In this document: one piece after another, positions 24,124-32,011 of the stretch
Layout: every line of letters begins with the position of its first letter
Numbering within the stretch: position 1 is the stretch's first letter
The notes under the pieces: model-generated
The model's database searches: none
What the model saw: the letters and a program-made list of their open reading frames with translations, nothing else
What the model was told of the DNA's origin: nothing
Source: Streptomyces sp. PH10-H1
Lineage (GTDB): Bacteria > Actinomycetota > Actinomycetes > Streptomycetales > Streptomycetaceae
NCBI RefSeq assembly: GCF_030063355.1
Contig: NZ_JASISZ010000074.1
Location: 1 to 38,036 of the forward strand
Direction of reading: 5' to 3'
Length of the DNA stretch: 38,036 bases
Made by a program: the position numbers and the translations under genes

Positions 24124-25148
24124 GTCGCCGCCGGGGTGGGCACAGCGACCGAGACGGTCGCGCCGTCCGCGAGCAGGGGCAGCGGGTCCAGGTGCAGGGC
24201 CTCGGCGTCGAGGCAGGCACCGGCCCGCCGTACGTCGTAGTGCGCATGGCAGGCGGGACACCGCAGCACCCCGTCATCGGAGCCGCCGCCCAGCCGCCGG
24301 GCCAGCACGGCGCCCTCCAGCGGCCGGTCGCACCGGGCACAGCGGTCCCGGAACGCGAACAGGGCCGAGCCGATGCGGCAGGCCAGCACCGGGACGAGCC
24401 CGGCGGTGAAGCGCGTGACGGCACCGGATTCGAGGACGGCCAATTCGGGGACGAGCTCCCAGGACGAGCCGGCGTCCTCAGGGGCAGGAGCGGTCTCGTG
24501 GAGCCGGGAGAACAGCGCGTTGACGGGGATCATCGGCCCGGAGGCCCCGGCTTCCTCATCGGCGGCGGTCTCGACCTCGATCGTGGTGATCTCCGGAGCC
24601 GCCGCCTCGACGGCACCTTGCACGGCGAGCTTGAGCGTGGCCGAGGAGGAGGGGCATCCGTCGCAGCTGCCGAGCAGCTGCAATCCGACCACACCGTCGT
24701 CGGAGACGCCGAGCAGCTCCACATCACCGCCGTGCGAGCCCAGATAGGGCCGTACGCTCTCCAGTGCCTTCTCGACGCGCGTCTCCACGCTGTAGGGGTG
24801 CAGGTCGTGCACGAGCAGGAGGCTCGCGACCAGCTCGTCCGCGGCGAGGGAGGCCAGGACGTCGTCGTCCAGATGGCCCTGCTCGTACAGCAGGTCGAGC
24901 AGCCGCTCCAGCCCGGCCCCGTAGAAATCCGTGACGAGCCGGACCAGTTCCTCGCTGCGTTCACGAGCGATGGCGCCCCCCGACGCACTGGCGGCGATCA
25001 GGGTGTCGATCCGCTCACCGGTCGCACGCCAGTCGGACGACGCGGAGTCGGAGGAAACCGAGTCGGAAGAAACGGAGCCGATGGACGCGGAGTCGGCCGA
25101 CGTCGCTTCGGGCGCGTGGGATGCGCAGTGCTCCGCCACGTCATTCAC
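24120..25148 (-). CDS. NifU C-terminal domain / Rieske-like protein
   Basis: The 342-residue protein has a Ser-rich N-terminal region with SSD repeats (about 17-40), a helical middle, a NifU C-terminal domain at about 125-200 (VRPYLGSHGGDVELLGV, then GSCDGCPSSS with Cys162/Cys165), and a Rieske-like domain near 260-325 with CARC and CPACHAHYD. NifU domains carry or deliver [4Fe-4S] clusters. The Rieske-like part has Cys residues where a classical Rieske has Cys-His pairs, so the cluster type is uncertain. It follows the large-subunit gene with an 8-base overlap (GTG 25148), consistent with electron transfer or cluster supply to the hydrogenase. Confidence 0.85.
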   Translation of the reverse strand: MNDVAEHCASHAPEATSADSASIGSVSSDSVSSDSASSDWRATGERIDTLIAASASGGAIARERSEELVRLVTDFYGAGLERLLDLLYEQGHLDDDVLASLAADELVASLLLVHDLHPYSVETRVEKALESVRPYLGSHGGDVELLGVSDDGVVGLQLLGSCDGCPSSSATLKLAVQGAVEAAAPEITTIEVETAADEEAGASGPMIPVNALFSRLHETAPAPEDAGSSWELVPELAVLESGAVTRFTAGLVPVLACRIGSALFAFRDRCARCDRPLEGAVLARRLGGGSDDGVLRCPACHAHYDVRRAGACLDAEALHLDPLPLLADGATVSVAVPTPAAT

Positions 25149-26934
25149 TGCCCGCGGACTGGGTGGGGGAGTGCAGCCGTTCGATCTTCTTGCCCTCGCC
25201 GAGATACATGTGCACCCCGCACGGCAGACAGGGGTCGAAGCTGCGCACCGTGCGCATGATGTCGATGCCCTTGAAGTTCTCCCGGTCGTTCTCCTCGAAG
25301 ATCGGCTGGCCCTGCACCGCGTCCTCGTAGGGCCCCGGTGTGCCGTAGGAGTCGCGTGGGCTCGCGTTCCACGGGGTCGGCGGGTACGGATGGTAGTTGG
25401 CGATCTTGCCGTCCCGGATCACCATGTGGTGCGAGAGGACGCCGCGCACCGCCTCGGTGAAGCCGCAGCCGACCGCCTCTTCCGGAACCTCGAACTTCTC
25501 CCAGGTCTTCGTGCGTCCCGCGCGGATCTCCACGAGTGCCTTCTCCACGAAGTGCAGCGCGCAGGCGGCCGCGTACGCCTGGAAGTAGGTGCGCGCCCGG
25601 TTGCGCTCAATGGTGTTGCTCCACTGCGGGATGCGCCATTCCAGCTCCACCGGACCCTTGAGCGCGGTCTTGGGGAGATTGATCTGGACGCTGTTGCCGG
25701 TGGCCTTGATGTAGCCGATGTCGACCAGCCCGGCCAGCGCCGTGGTCCACAGTCGCGCCAGCGGTCCGCCACCGGTGTCGAGGGCGAGATAGTCCTTGCC
25801 GTCGAACCATCGCGGCGACATGACCCAGCTGTACTTGTCGCCCAGGTCCCGCTTCTGCGGTTGCGGGTTGGTGTGCTGGTTCCACGGGTGCCGGCGGTCG
25901 ACCGGATTGCCGAGCGGGTCGTGGGTCACGAACATTTCCTGGTCTTCCCAGTCGCCGTAGTACGACGATCCGAGCAGAATGCGGATGCCAAGGTTGATTT
26001 TGACCAGGTCGGTGGTGACCAGTTTCCCGTCGATGACCACGCCGGGGGTCACGTACATCTTCCGGCCCCAGTTGGTCATGTCCTTGTACTCGAAGTTGCA
26101 GTGTTCGGGATCCTGGAAGGAGCCCCAGCAGCCGAGCAGAATGCGCCGGTTCCCGACCATCTCGTACCCGGGCAGCGCCTCGTAGAAGAAGTCGAAGAGA
26201 TCGTCGTGCATCGGCACGACCTTCTTCATGAACTCGACGTACCGCTGGAGGCGCGTGATGTAGTCGGTCATCAGCTGGATCGTCGCGACGGTGCCCACGC
26301 CACCGGGATAGAGCGTGGAAGGATGCACATGCCGGCCCTCCATCAGGCAGAACATCTCCCGGGTCATGCGGCTCACCTGAAGTGCTTCGCGGTAGAACTC
26401 ACCGGTGAAGGGATTGAGCGATCGCATGATGTCGCCGATGGTCTTGTATCCATGGGCGTCCGCGTGTGGGGAATCGGTCCGATTGGCCTTTTCCAGCACT
26501 CCGGGGTTGGTCTCGGCGACCATCTTTTCGCAGTAGTCGACCCCCACCAGGTTCTCCTGGAAGATGTTGTGGTCGAACATGTATTCTGCGGCCTCGCCGA
26601 GGTTAACGATCCATTCGCCGATGTGCGGTGGCTTCACCCCGTAGGCCATGTTCTGCGCGTAACAGGAACACGTGGCGTGGTTGTCACCGCAGATACCGCA
26701 GATCCGGCTGGTGATGAAGTGCGCGTCGCGAGGGTCCTTGCCCTTCATGAAGACGGAGTAGCCGCGGAAGATGGAGCTCGTGCTGTGGCATTCCGCGACC
26801 ACGCGCTGCTTGAAGTCGATCTTCGTGTAGATGCCCAGGCTGCCGACAATGCGGGTGATGGGGTCCCAGGCCATCTCCACCAGGCCGTCTTTGCCCTGAT
26901 TCCCGCTGCCACCCTTGCGTTGCGTCGCCGTCAT
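25141..26934 (-). CDS. hhyL: [NiFe]-hydrogenase large subunit, group 1h type
   Basis: The 597-residue protein holds the Ni-Fe site. The L1 motif is RICGICGDNHATCSCY with Cys79 and Cys82; the L2 motif is SFDPCLPCGVH with Cys569, Cys572 and His575. About 22 residues follow His575 and should be removed by the maturation protease encoded downstream. The L1 context (GDNHATCSCYAQNMAYGVKP) fits the actinobacterial high-affinity group 1h enzymes that oxidise atmospheric H2 in air. It lies 34 bases after the small subunit gene and overlaps the NifU-like gene. No signal peptide is seen. The sequence looks complete. Confidence 0.96.
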   Translation of the reverse strand: MTATQRKGGSGNQGKDGLVEMAWDPITRIVGSLGIYTKIDFKQRVVAECHSTSSIFRGYSVFMKGKDPRDAHFITSRICGICGDNHATCSCYAQNMAYGVKPPHIGEWIVNLGEAAEYMFDHNIFQENLVGVDYCEKMVAETNPGVLEKANRTDSPHADAHGYKTIGDIMRSLNPFTGEFYREALQVSRMTREMFCLMEGRHVHPSTLYPGGVGTVATIQLMTDYITRLQRYVEFMKKVVPMHDDLFDFFYEALPGYEMVGNRRILLGCWGSFQDPEHCNFEYKDMTNWGRKMYVTPGVVIDGKLVTTDLVKINLGIRILLGSSYYGDWEDQEMFVTHDPLGNPVDRRHPWNQHTNPQPQKRDLGDKYSWVMSPRWFDGKDYLALDTGGGPLARLWTTALAGLVDIGYIKATGNSVQINLPKTALKGPVELEWRIPQWSNTIERNRARTYFQAYAAACALHFVEKALVEIRAGRTKTWEKFEVPEEAVGCGFTEAVRGVLSHHMVIRDGKIANYHPYPPTPWNASPRDSYGTPGPYEDAVQGQPIFEENDRENFKGIDIMRTVRSFDPCLPCGVHMYLGEGKKIERLHSPTQSAGSE

Positions 26935-26968
26935 TGCGCCGCCTCATCTTTCTGTCTGTTGCGGTGAG

Positions 26969-28024
26969 TCACCAAGTGCGGGTGGCACCGGTCGTGAGGT
27001 CTTTTCCGGGCTTGCGCCACTTGGGCTCCCGGTCGAGCGTGTGCGTGGTGATGCGGCGCAGGCGCCGCATGGTCGCGCCGTACAGTCCGACGGCGTTCGT
27101 GGAGAGCTTTCCACCGGGAGGTTCGTCCATGAAGGGCATGAACTTGTCCGGGAATCCCGGCATGGTGCAGCCGATGCAGATTCCACCGACGTTGGGGCAG
27201 CCGCCGATGCCGTTCATCCATCCGCGCTTCGGCACGTTGCATTTGACGGTGGGACCCCAGCAGCCGAGCTTGACGATGCATTTCGGCGAACCGTATTCGG
27301 TCGCGAAGTCGCCCTGCTCGTAGTAACCGGCCCGGTCACAGCCCTCGTGCACGGTCTGGCCGAACAGCCATGCCGGACGCAGCGCGTCATCGAGGGGGAT
27401 CATCGGGGCCTGGCCGGTGGCCATGTACAGCAGGTACGTCAGGGTTTCCGAAAGGTTGTCCGGCTGGATGGGGCAGCCGGGGACGCACACGATGGAGATG
27501 CCGGCCTTGGACTTCCAGTCCCAGCCCAGATAGTCCGGCACTCCCATGGCTCCGGTCGGATTGCCCGCCATGGCGTGGATGCCGCCGTAGGTCGCGCAGG
27601 TGCCGACCGCGACGATGGCGGTGGCCTTCGGCGCCAGCCGGTCCAGCCACTCGCTGGTGGTCATCGGCTGACCGGTGGCCGGATCGTTCCCGAAGCCGCA
27701 CCAGTAGCCCTCGTCGTGAAGCTGCTCGTTGGGGATCGACCCCTCGACGACGAGGACGAAGGGCTCCAGCTCGCCTCTGTCCGCCTTGAAGAACCACTCG
27801 AGGAAGTCGTCGGCGCCGCCGGTGGGGCCGCATTCGAAATCGATGAGCGGCCAGTGCACGGCCACTTGGGGGAGTCCGGGCAGGGCGCCGAGGGCGATCT
27901 CCTCGATGCTGGGCTGGGTGGCGGCGGTCAGGGCCACTGAATCGCCGTCGCAGCTGAGACCAGCATTGATCCACAGCACATGGATCAATGTTTCTTCCGC
28001 TTTGATTGCAGCCTCTGTCGGCAT
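26969..28024 (-). CDS. hhyS: [NiFe]-hydrogenase small subunit, group 1h type
   Basis: The 351-residue protein carries the iron-sulfur relay. The proximal site shows Cys25 but Asp28 in SCDGDS, where most hydrogenases have a second Cys; Cys143 (GTCATYGG) and Cys184 (VPGCP) complete it. This three-Cys, one-Asp arrangement is known for the O2-insensitive actinobacterial-type enzymes. Distal (His226, Cys229, Cys249, Cys255) and medial (Cys262, Cys276, Cys283/286 region) ligands follow. There is no Tat signal, so the enzyme should face the cytoplasm. Bases 27763-27959 of this gene are copied at 30923-31119. It is first in the minus-strand series after the candidate promoter near 28.1 kb. Confidence 0.96.
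   Translation of the reverse strand: MPTEAAIKAEETLIHVLWINAGLSCDGDSVALTAATQPSIEEIALGALPGLPQVAVHWPLIDFECGPTGGADDFLEWFFKADRGELEPFVLVVEGSIPNEQLHDEGYWCGFGNDPATGQPMTTSEWLDRLAPKATAIVAVGTCATYGGIHAMAGNPTGAMGVPDYLGWDWKSKAGISIVCVPGCPIQPDNLSETLTYLLYMATGQAPMIPLDDALRPAWLFGQTVHEGCDRAGYYEQGDFATEYGSPKCIVKLGCWGPTVKCNVPKRGWMNGIGGCPNVGGICIGCTMPGFPDKFMPFMDEPPGGKLSTNAVGLYGATMRRLRRITTHTLDREPKWRKPGKDLTTGATRTW
27763..27959. repeat. direct repeat copy A (inside the small-subunit gene)
   Basis: 197 bases are identical, base for base on reading, to 30923-31119 in the same orientation, 3160 bases apart. This copy is the native one, coding for about residues 22-87 of the small subunit including the SCDGDS proximal-cluster motif. 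The flanking bases differ on both sides (27762 and 27960). Confidence 0.95.
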
Positions 28025-28114
28025 AGTGCCGCCGCCTTTCGGGGCCGGTGGCCGATCCCTCGTTCTTCCGGGATCGCCTTCGGATCAAGCGTGTGGTGTC
28101 GCTCACATTGGTAC

Positions 28115-28144
28115 CATCTAGACTCCGTCAGAGCACTCTGTCAA
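28115..28144 (-). promoter_or_regulatory. candidate promoter of the hydrogenase operon
   Basis: On the minus strand TTGACA (28144-28139) and TAGATG (28120-28115) are separated by 18 bases, a good fit for a vegetative or SigB-independent housekeeping promoter. The start of the small-subunit gene lies about 90 bases downstream, with AAAGGCGG before its ATG. The 378-base divergent gap (28025-28402) should also hold the hypA promoter, but no convincing plus-strand pair was found. Confidence 0.5.
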
Positions 28145-28402
28145 CACGTGAAAGAGTTCGATGAATCGGGTACTCGGCAGGTGTTGTGGGAGGGCTTGAC
28201 GGACGTTTCGCCGAAGGCTGGGCAGGGCCAGGTTGGCACTTCCAGAAGGAACGGACGCCGTGTGAGCGGTGGTTAGCCGGCAACCGCCCACGCTCGGATT
28301 GGGCCGAACGAGTGATTCGCCCAGGAAAGACGGCTGGTCGGCATGTTGACCGGTCGGCGACAGATCGCGCGGTCCTGAAGGTGAGACTGAGGCGAGGCAC
28401 TG

Positions 28403-28732
28403 ATGCATGAATTGTCGATCACCCAGAGCGTCGTTGACGCGGTATGTGAACGCGCCGCCGGCCGGCCGGTGCATGTGGTGACCGTCCGGGTGGGAATGCT
28501 TACCGCGGTGGTGGCCGACTCGATGCGCTTCTGCTTCGATCTAGTTACCGCGGGAACGGTGGCCGAGGGCGCGCGCCTCGAGATCGACCAGCCCGCCGGA
28601 GCTGGACATTGCCGTGCATGCGATACCGAATTCACCCTGGCCGATCTTGTTCTCCTCTGTCCCTGCGGCAGTGCCGATGTGGAGATCACATCGGGACGGG
28701 AGCTACAGATCATTTCGATGAAAGTAGGATGA
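28403..28732 (+). CDS. hypA: HypA, nickel insertion metallochaperone
   Basis: The 109-residue protein begins MHELSITQSVVDAV; His2 with Glu3 forms the nickel site. The zinc site is CRAC (70, 73) and CPC (86, 88), a CxC second half often seen in actinobacteria instead of CxxC. HypA works with HypB to insert nickel into the large subunit precursor. It is divergent from the structural genes and three bases before hypB. The start is fixed by the MHE motif. Confidence 0.94.
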   Translation: MHELSITQSVVDAVCERAAGRPVHVVTVRVGMLTAVVADSMRFCFDLVTAGTVAEGARLEIDQPAGAGHCRACDTEFTLADLVLLCPCGSADVEITSGRELQIISMKVG

Positions 28733-28735
28733 CGT

Positions 28736-29542
28736 ATGTGTGGTACCTGCGGCTGTGACGCGGACGGTGGCACCGGAGGTGGAATCAGGATTTCCCTGCC
28801 GCAGGCAGCCGATGCATCGGCACACACACACCCGCGTGGGCGTCCCCGGGCGCATTCGCATTCCCATGGGGACGGGCACAGTCATCCGGTGAACAACGGC
28901 GAAACGATCACCCTTGAGCAGAGAGTGCTCGCCAAGAACGAGGACGTCGCGGATCACAACCGCGAATGGCTGGCCGCCCAGGGGATCGTGGCCGTGAACC
29001 TGATGAGTTCACCGGGAGCGGGAAAGACCACCCTCCTGGAGCGCACGATCGGCGATCTCGCGGGCCGGCGGGCGGTGGCGGTCATCGAAGGCGACCAGGA
29101 GACCACGCTCGACGCCGACCGGATCAAGAGAGCCGGATGCGAAGTGGTTCAGGTGAACACCGGGGCAGGATGTCATCTTGACGCGGAGATGATGCGCAGT
29201 GCCCTTGCCTCCCTGTCTCCCGCCCCCGGGTCGCTGATCCTGGTCGAGAACGTGGGCAACCTGGTGTGCCCTGCTCTGTTCGACCTGGGTGAGCGCAGCA
29301 AGGTCGTCATCATCTCGGTCACCGAGGGCACGGACAAGCCACTGAAATACCCGTACATGTTCGCCGCCGCGGATCTGGTCATCATCAACAAGATTGATCT
29401 GCTGCCGTACGTCGATTTCGACGTCGAGGGCTGCGAGGGGTACGCGCGTTCGGTGAATCCGAATGTGCGGGTGCTGACCGTGTCGGCGACAACAGGTGAG
29501 GGCATGAATGACTGGTACGACTGGGCGGCGGAACAGTACTGA
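28736..29542 (+). CDS. hypB: HypB, nickel-binding GTPase
   Basis: The 268-residue protein has an N-terminal CxxCxC motif (MCGTCGCDAD), a His-rich stretch (about 30-50, HTHP...HSHSHGDGHSH) for nickel storage, a P-loop SSPGAGKTTLL at 91, the metal-site NTGAGCHLD and the guanine-specificity motif NKID. It supplies nickel from HypA to the hydrogenase with GTP hydrolysis. It follows hypA by three bases and ends the divergent operon. No terminator hairpin is obvious in 29543-29760, which I see as non-coding. Confidence 0.96.
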   Translation: MCGTCGCDADGGTGGGIRISLPQAADASAHTHPRGRPRAHSHSHGDGHSHPVNNGETITLEQRVLAKNEDVADHNREWLAAQGIVAVNLMSSPGAGKTTLLERTIGDLAGRRAVAVIEGDQETTLDADRIKRAGCEVVQVNTGAGCHLDAEMMRSALASLSPAPGSLILVENVGNLVCPALFDLGERSKVVIISVTEGTDKPLKYPYMFAAADLVIINKIDLLPYVDFDVEGCEGYARSVNPNVRVLTVSATTGEGMNDWYDWAAEQY

Positions 29543-29760
29543 GGGCCGTGGCCGGTCAGGTGGCGGGGTTCGCCCGGGCTACTGCGCTGCCGCGGAGTCG
29601 ATGGTCGGCTGCACCGTGCCAGCCGGGCCGGACCCGGCAGATCGCCCCACTCGGCGGCGGAGTACCTTCATGTGTGGCGGACCCCGGCGTCCCCGGCAAG
29701 CCGTGGTAGGCCCTCCACGACCCTGTTCGCCTTGCGTCCGGATGTTGATCCAGCTGACCG

Positions 29761-29930
29761 TCACTCGGTCACGGTGTCGCCATGCCGGTGCGCCACCCTC
29801 CACCGGCCGTCCTCGCGGCGGTACACCTGGGTGGCCCGCAGCGTGTAGGTACGCGGCTGTCCGCCGACAGACGCAGAGGTGTGCTCGAGGCCGGCCGTGT
29901 AGGCCAATGTCGCCCACGACGTCGTATGAG
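29761..29930 (-). pseudogene. SnoaL/NTF2-like protein, C-terminal fragment
   Basis: The last 55-60 codons read ATLAYTAGLEHTSASVGG, YTLRATQVYRREDGRWRVAH and RHGDTVTE, which match the C-terminal strands of SnoaL-like/DUF4440 NTF2-fold proteins. Upstream of about 29930 the match stops where the oppositely oriented sigma-factor fragment begins, so the N-terminal half is gone. It is a deletion scar. Confidence 0.6.
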
Positions 29931-30066
29931 CCTGCAGATGCGCTTCGGCCAGGAGATGACCCGGGCCGAGATCGGCACGGAACTCGGTTACAGCCAGATG
30001 CACGTCTCCCGCCTCCTGAACCGGACCCTGACCCACCTGCGCACCCACCTCCTCGCGCCCGCCTGA
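29926..30066 (+). pseudogene. SigB/SigF-type sigma factor, region 4 fragment
   Basis: The plus-strand frame gives LQMRFGQEMTRAEIGTELGY and SQMHVSRLLNRTLTHLRTHL then a stop at 30066. This is the region-4 helix-turn-helix end of stress sigma factors of the SigB/SigF group, which are numerous in Streptomyces. Everything upstream (regions 2-3) is missing, the join being near 29930. It cannot make an active sigma factor. Confidence 0.7.
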
Positions 30067-30109
30067 CCACCGACATCCGGCCCCCCCGGGGGGCGACCGG
30101 CACACGCCG

Positions 30110-30922
30110 TTCCGGCGTCGATCCTCCTATCACTCGCCGCACCGAGCCCGACGGCTCCGACAACGCCGTCTCCGCGACCCGCAGCAGCAAGCCCTCCTTC
30201 CCCCGGATCTTCTTCAGCTCGGCGTTCAGCTCCTTGTCGACTTTCCGCTCCGCACGCGTATTGATCTTCAACACGAGCTGATGAACAGGTCCACCAGCGA
30301 ATCGGTGATCTCCGTCTGCCGCACATGGCTCAGCGCGGCCAACAGCGTTAGCCGCCGTGGCGCATCCGCTGCAGGTTCGCCGGGTATTCCTTCGACGCCC
30401 GCGCACGCCAGGCGTCTACCAGCTTCTCCGACACGTCCGCGAACAGGTCTGCGGGGAGCTGCAGCCGCCTCACCCGCTCCAGCTTGTTCACCTCGGCGAG
30501 AAGGCTCTCCAGATCCGGGGCGCCGGGGTCCGCCTTCAGCTCGGTAAAGTGCGATCATCCCCCGCCCGCCGCGGCTCCGGCGCCGTTCGCGCCCTGCTCG
30601 CCATCGCCCGCGATCAGGTCCTCCAGTCGCGAGCGGGTCGCGTGGCCAAGCCGATCCGTCGTGCTGCGGCAGAACCGCTGCTCAAAGTCCTTGACCGCCT
30701 TGCCGACCAGCTGCCGCACCTGCCCAGGCGCCGGCGGTTCGATTTGGTCGTTGCGGCACCGGCCACGACCGCGGCCGCGAGCCGGTCCCGGGACAGTTCC
30801 ACCGGGCACAGGTCGGTGGCCAGCCACCTGGCCAGCCGGTCCTGGTCCACCTCGGTGTTCGTCCGGAACCCGTACGCCGCCCGGATCTCGCCCCTGTGCC
30901 GCTGGATCGCCTTGCCCTGCCA
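30110..30922 (-). pseudogene. Tn3-family transposase (DUF4158 region) fragment
   Basis: Reading leftward from 30922, several frames combine: SWQGKAIQRHRGEIRAAYGF, DQDRLARWLATDLCPVEL, then PGQVRQLVGKAVKDFEQRFC, ELKADPGAPDLESLLAEVNK, DVSEKLVDAWRARASKEYP, LTLLAALSHVRQTEITDSLV and KINTRAERKVDKELNAELKK with GKEGLLLRVAE. This is the N-terminal half of a Tn3-family transposase. At least three frameshifts are needed. The catalytic half is missing after about 30110, and the N-terminal end is cut exactly where the 197-bp repeat begins. Confidence 0.75.
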
Positions 30923-31119
30923 GCTCCAGCTCGCCTCTGTCCGCCTTGAAGAACCACTCGAGGAAGTCGTCGGCGCCGCCGGTGGGGCCGCATTCGAAAT
31001 CGATGAGCGGCCAGTGCACGGCCACTTGGGGGAGTCCGGGCAGGGCGCCGAGGGCGATCTCCTCGATGCTGGGCTGGGTGGCGGCGGTCAGGGCCACTGA
31101 ATCGCCGTCGCAGCTGAGA
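30923..31119. repeat. direct repeat copy B (displaced small-subunit segment)
   Basis: This 197-base segment duplicates 27763-27959 without any difference that I can find. It lies between the Tn3-type transposase remnant (ends 30922) and a 5'-truncated membrane protein gene (from 31120). It carries no start or stop of the hydrogenase gene and should not be translated usefully. Identity implies a recent event or ongoing gene conversion, or an assembly artefact. Confidence 0.95.
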
Positions 31120-31499
31120 GTCTGCTGCTGGCGGCGGTGCAGGTGTGGCTGACCAATATCATCGTTTTCGGGCTGGCCTACTGGGAGCTGGACCGCGGCG
31201 GCCCCGTCGCACGTACACAGGCGGCACGCGAAGAGCTTCCCCTGGCGGACTTCCGCTTCTCGCAGGACGAGAATCACGACGCGGTCCAGGAGGTCGCCGA
31301 CGGCGCCAGTATCACCTCCGACTGGGTGCCCACCCTGATGGACTACCTGTACGTGTCCGTGACGAACTCCACTGCGTTCAGCCCCACCGACACCATGCCG
31401 CTCTCGACCCGGGCCAAGGCCATGATGAGCATCGAAAGCATCGCCGCCCTGCTCACCTCGCTCCTGGTGATCGCTCGAGCAGTAAGTATCCTGCACTAA
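31120..31499 (+). pseudogene. membrane protein gene, 5'-truncated by the duplication
   Basis: The frame reads SLLLAAVQVWLTNIIVFGLA, YWELDRGGPVAR, a soluble loop with LADFRFSQDE, then DWVPTLMDYLYVSVTNSTAF and a last helix SIAALLTSLLVIARAVSIL, ending at 31499. It resembles the C-terminal half of a conserved actinobacterial integral membrane protein with a pore-like SVTNSTAFSPTDTMPL loop; no function is established. The N-terminal helices are replaced by repeat copy B. A strong hairpin follows the stop. Confidence 0.65.
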
Positions 31500-31543
31500 G
31501 CCTCGATCCACCGAGGTGGTCCGTGGGAGTTGGTCTGGACATG

Positions 31544-31575
31544 CGTGTGGCCCGCCGGATCCGGCGGGCCACACG
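31544..31575 (+). terminator. perfect 32-bp palindromic hairpin
   Basis: Sixteen-base arms centred between 31559 and 31560 are perfectly complementary, with no extra loop bases. It lies 44 bases after the membrane-protein fragment and has no T tract. It is a likely bidirectional terminator left from the intact gene. Confidence 0.6.
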
Positions 31576-31604
31576 TCGCGCGGGGGTGTCCTGAGCGGGT
31601 CAGG

Positions 31605-31640
31605 TCACCAGCGGTACCAGCGGTGACGGCTGCCGCTGGT
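31605..31640 (-). pseudogene. tail of a second small hydrophobic protein gene (GSRxRWYRW end)
   Basis: The minus strand reads TSGSRHRWYRW and a TGA at 31605. The intact gene at 33989-34159 ends GASGSRGRWYRW, so this is the last dozen codons of a paralogue. It is cut off near 31636, where a MarR-like sequence on the other strand begins. The match is short but distinctive. Confidence 0.5.
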
Positions 31641-31960
31641 CCAGCTCTTCGCCGTGCTTGACGAGCAGGGCACCACGGTGTCCGAGGGGGCCCGGCGAAC
31701 GGGGGTCACCCGGCAGACCGCGCACCAGGCCGTACACGGCCTGGTTGCGGCCGGGCCTGCTGGAGCAGGTGCCCGACCCCACCTCCGGCAGGCAGCGGCT
31801 GATCCGACGCACCTCCCAGGGTGAACGCACCCACCTCCAGGTCTGCCTCATCCTCGAACGGCTGGAAGAAGAGCTCGCCGGGCGGATCGGCCGCCAGGCG
31901 GCTGATGCACTGCGCGCCGCCTTGGAAACACCGTGGGGCCCACCACCCGCCCTGCAATGA
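31627..31960 (+). pseudogene. MarR-family regulator fragment with a frameshift
   Basis: The plus strand reads LVQLFAVLDEQGTTVSEGAR, RTGVTRQTAHQAVHGLVAAG, the winged-helix recognition region of MarR regulators. One base out of frame near 31763 it continues LLEQVPDPTSGRQRLIRRTS, LQVCLILERLEEELAGRIGR to a stop at 31960. A single extra C explains the shift. The N-terminal dimerisation helix is missing, so the gene is both truncated and frameshifted. Its former target is unknown. Confidence 0.65.
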
Positions 31961-32011
31961 GGAGCCCCACCTTCCTGGCCCGGCCACCGGGCAGCGCGCA
32001 TCACCCCCCGC

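Noticed and set aside
24931..26967. 678-residue plus-strand open frame
   Set aside because: Antisense to the hydrogenase large subunit and the NifU-like gene; no recognisable motif.
30555..31574. 339-residue minus-strand frame mixing hydrogenase and transposase sequence
   Set aside because: It is an accidental open frame across the duplication junction, joining out-of-phase pieces.
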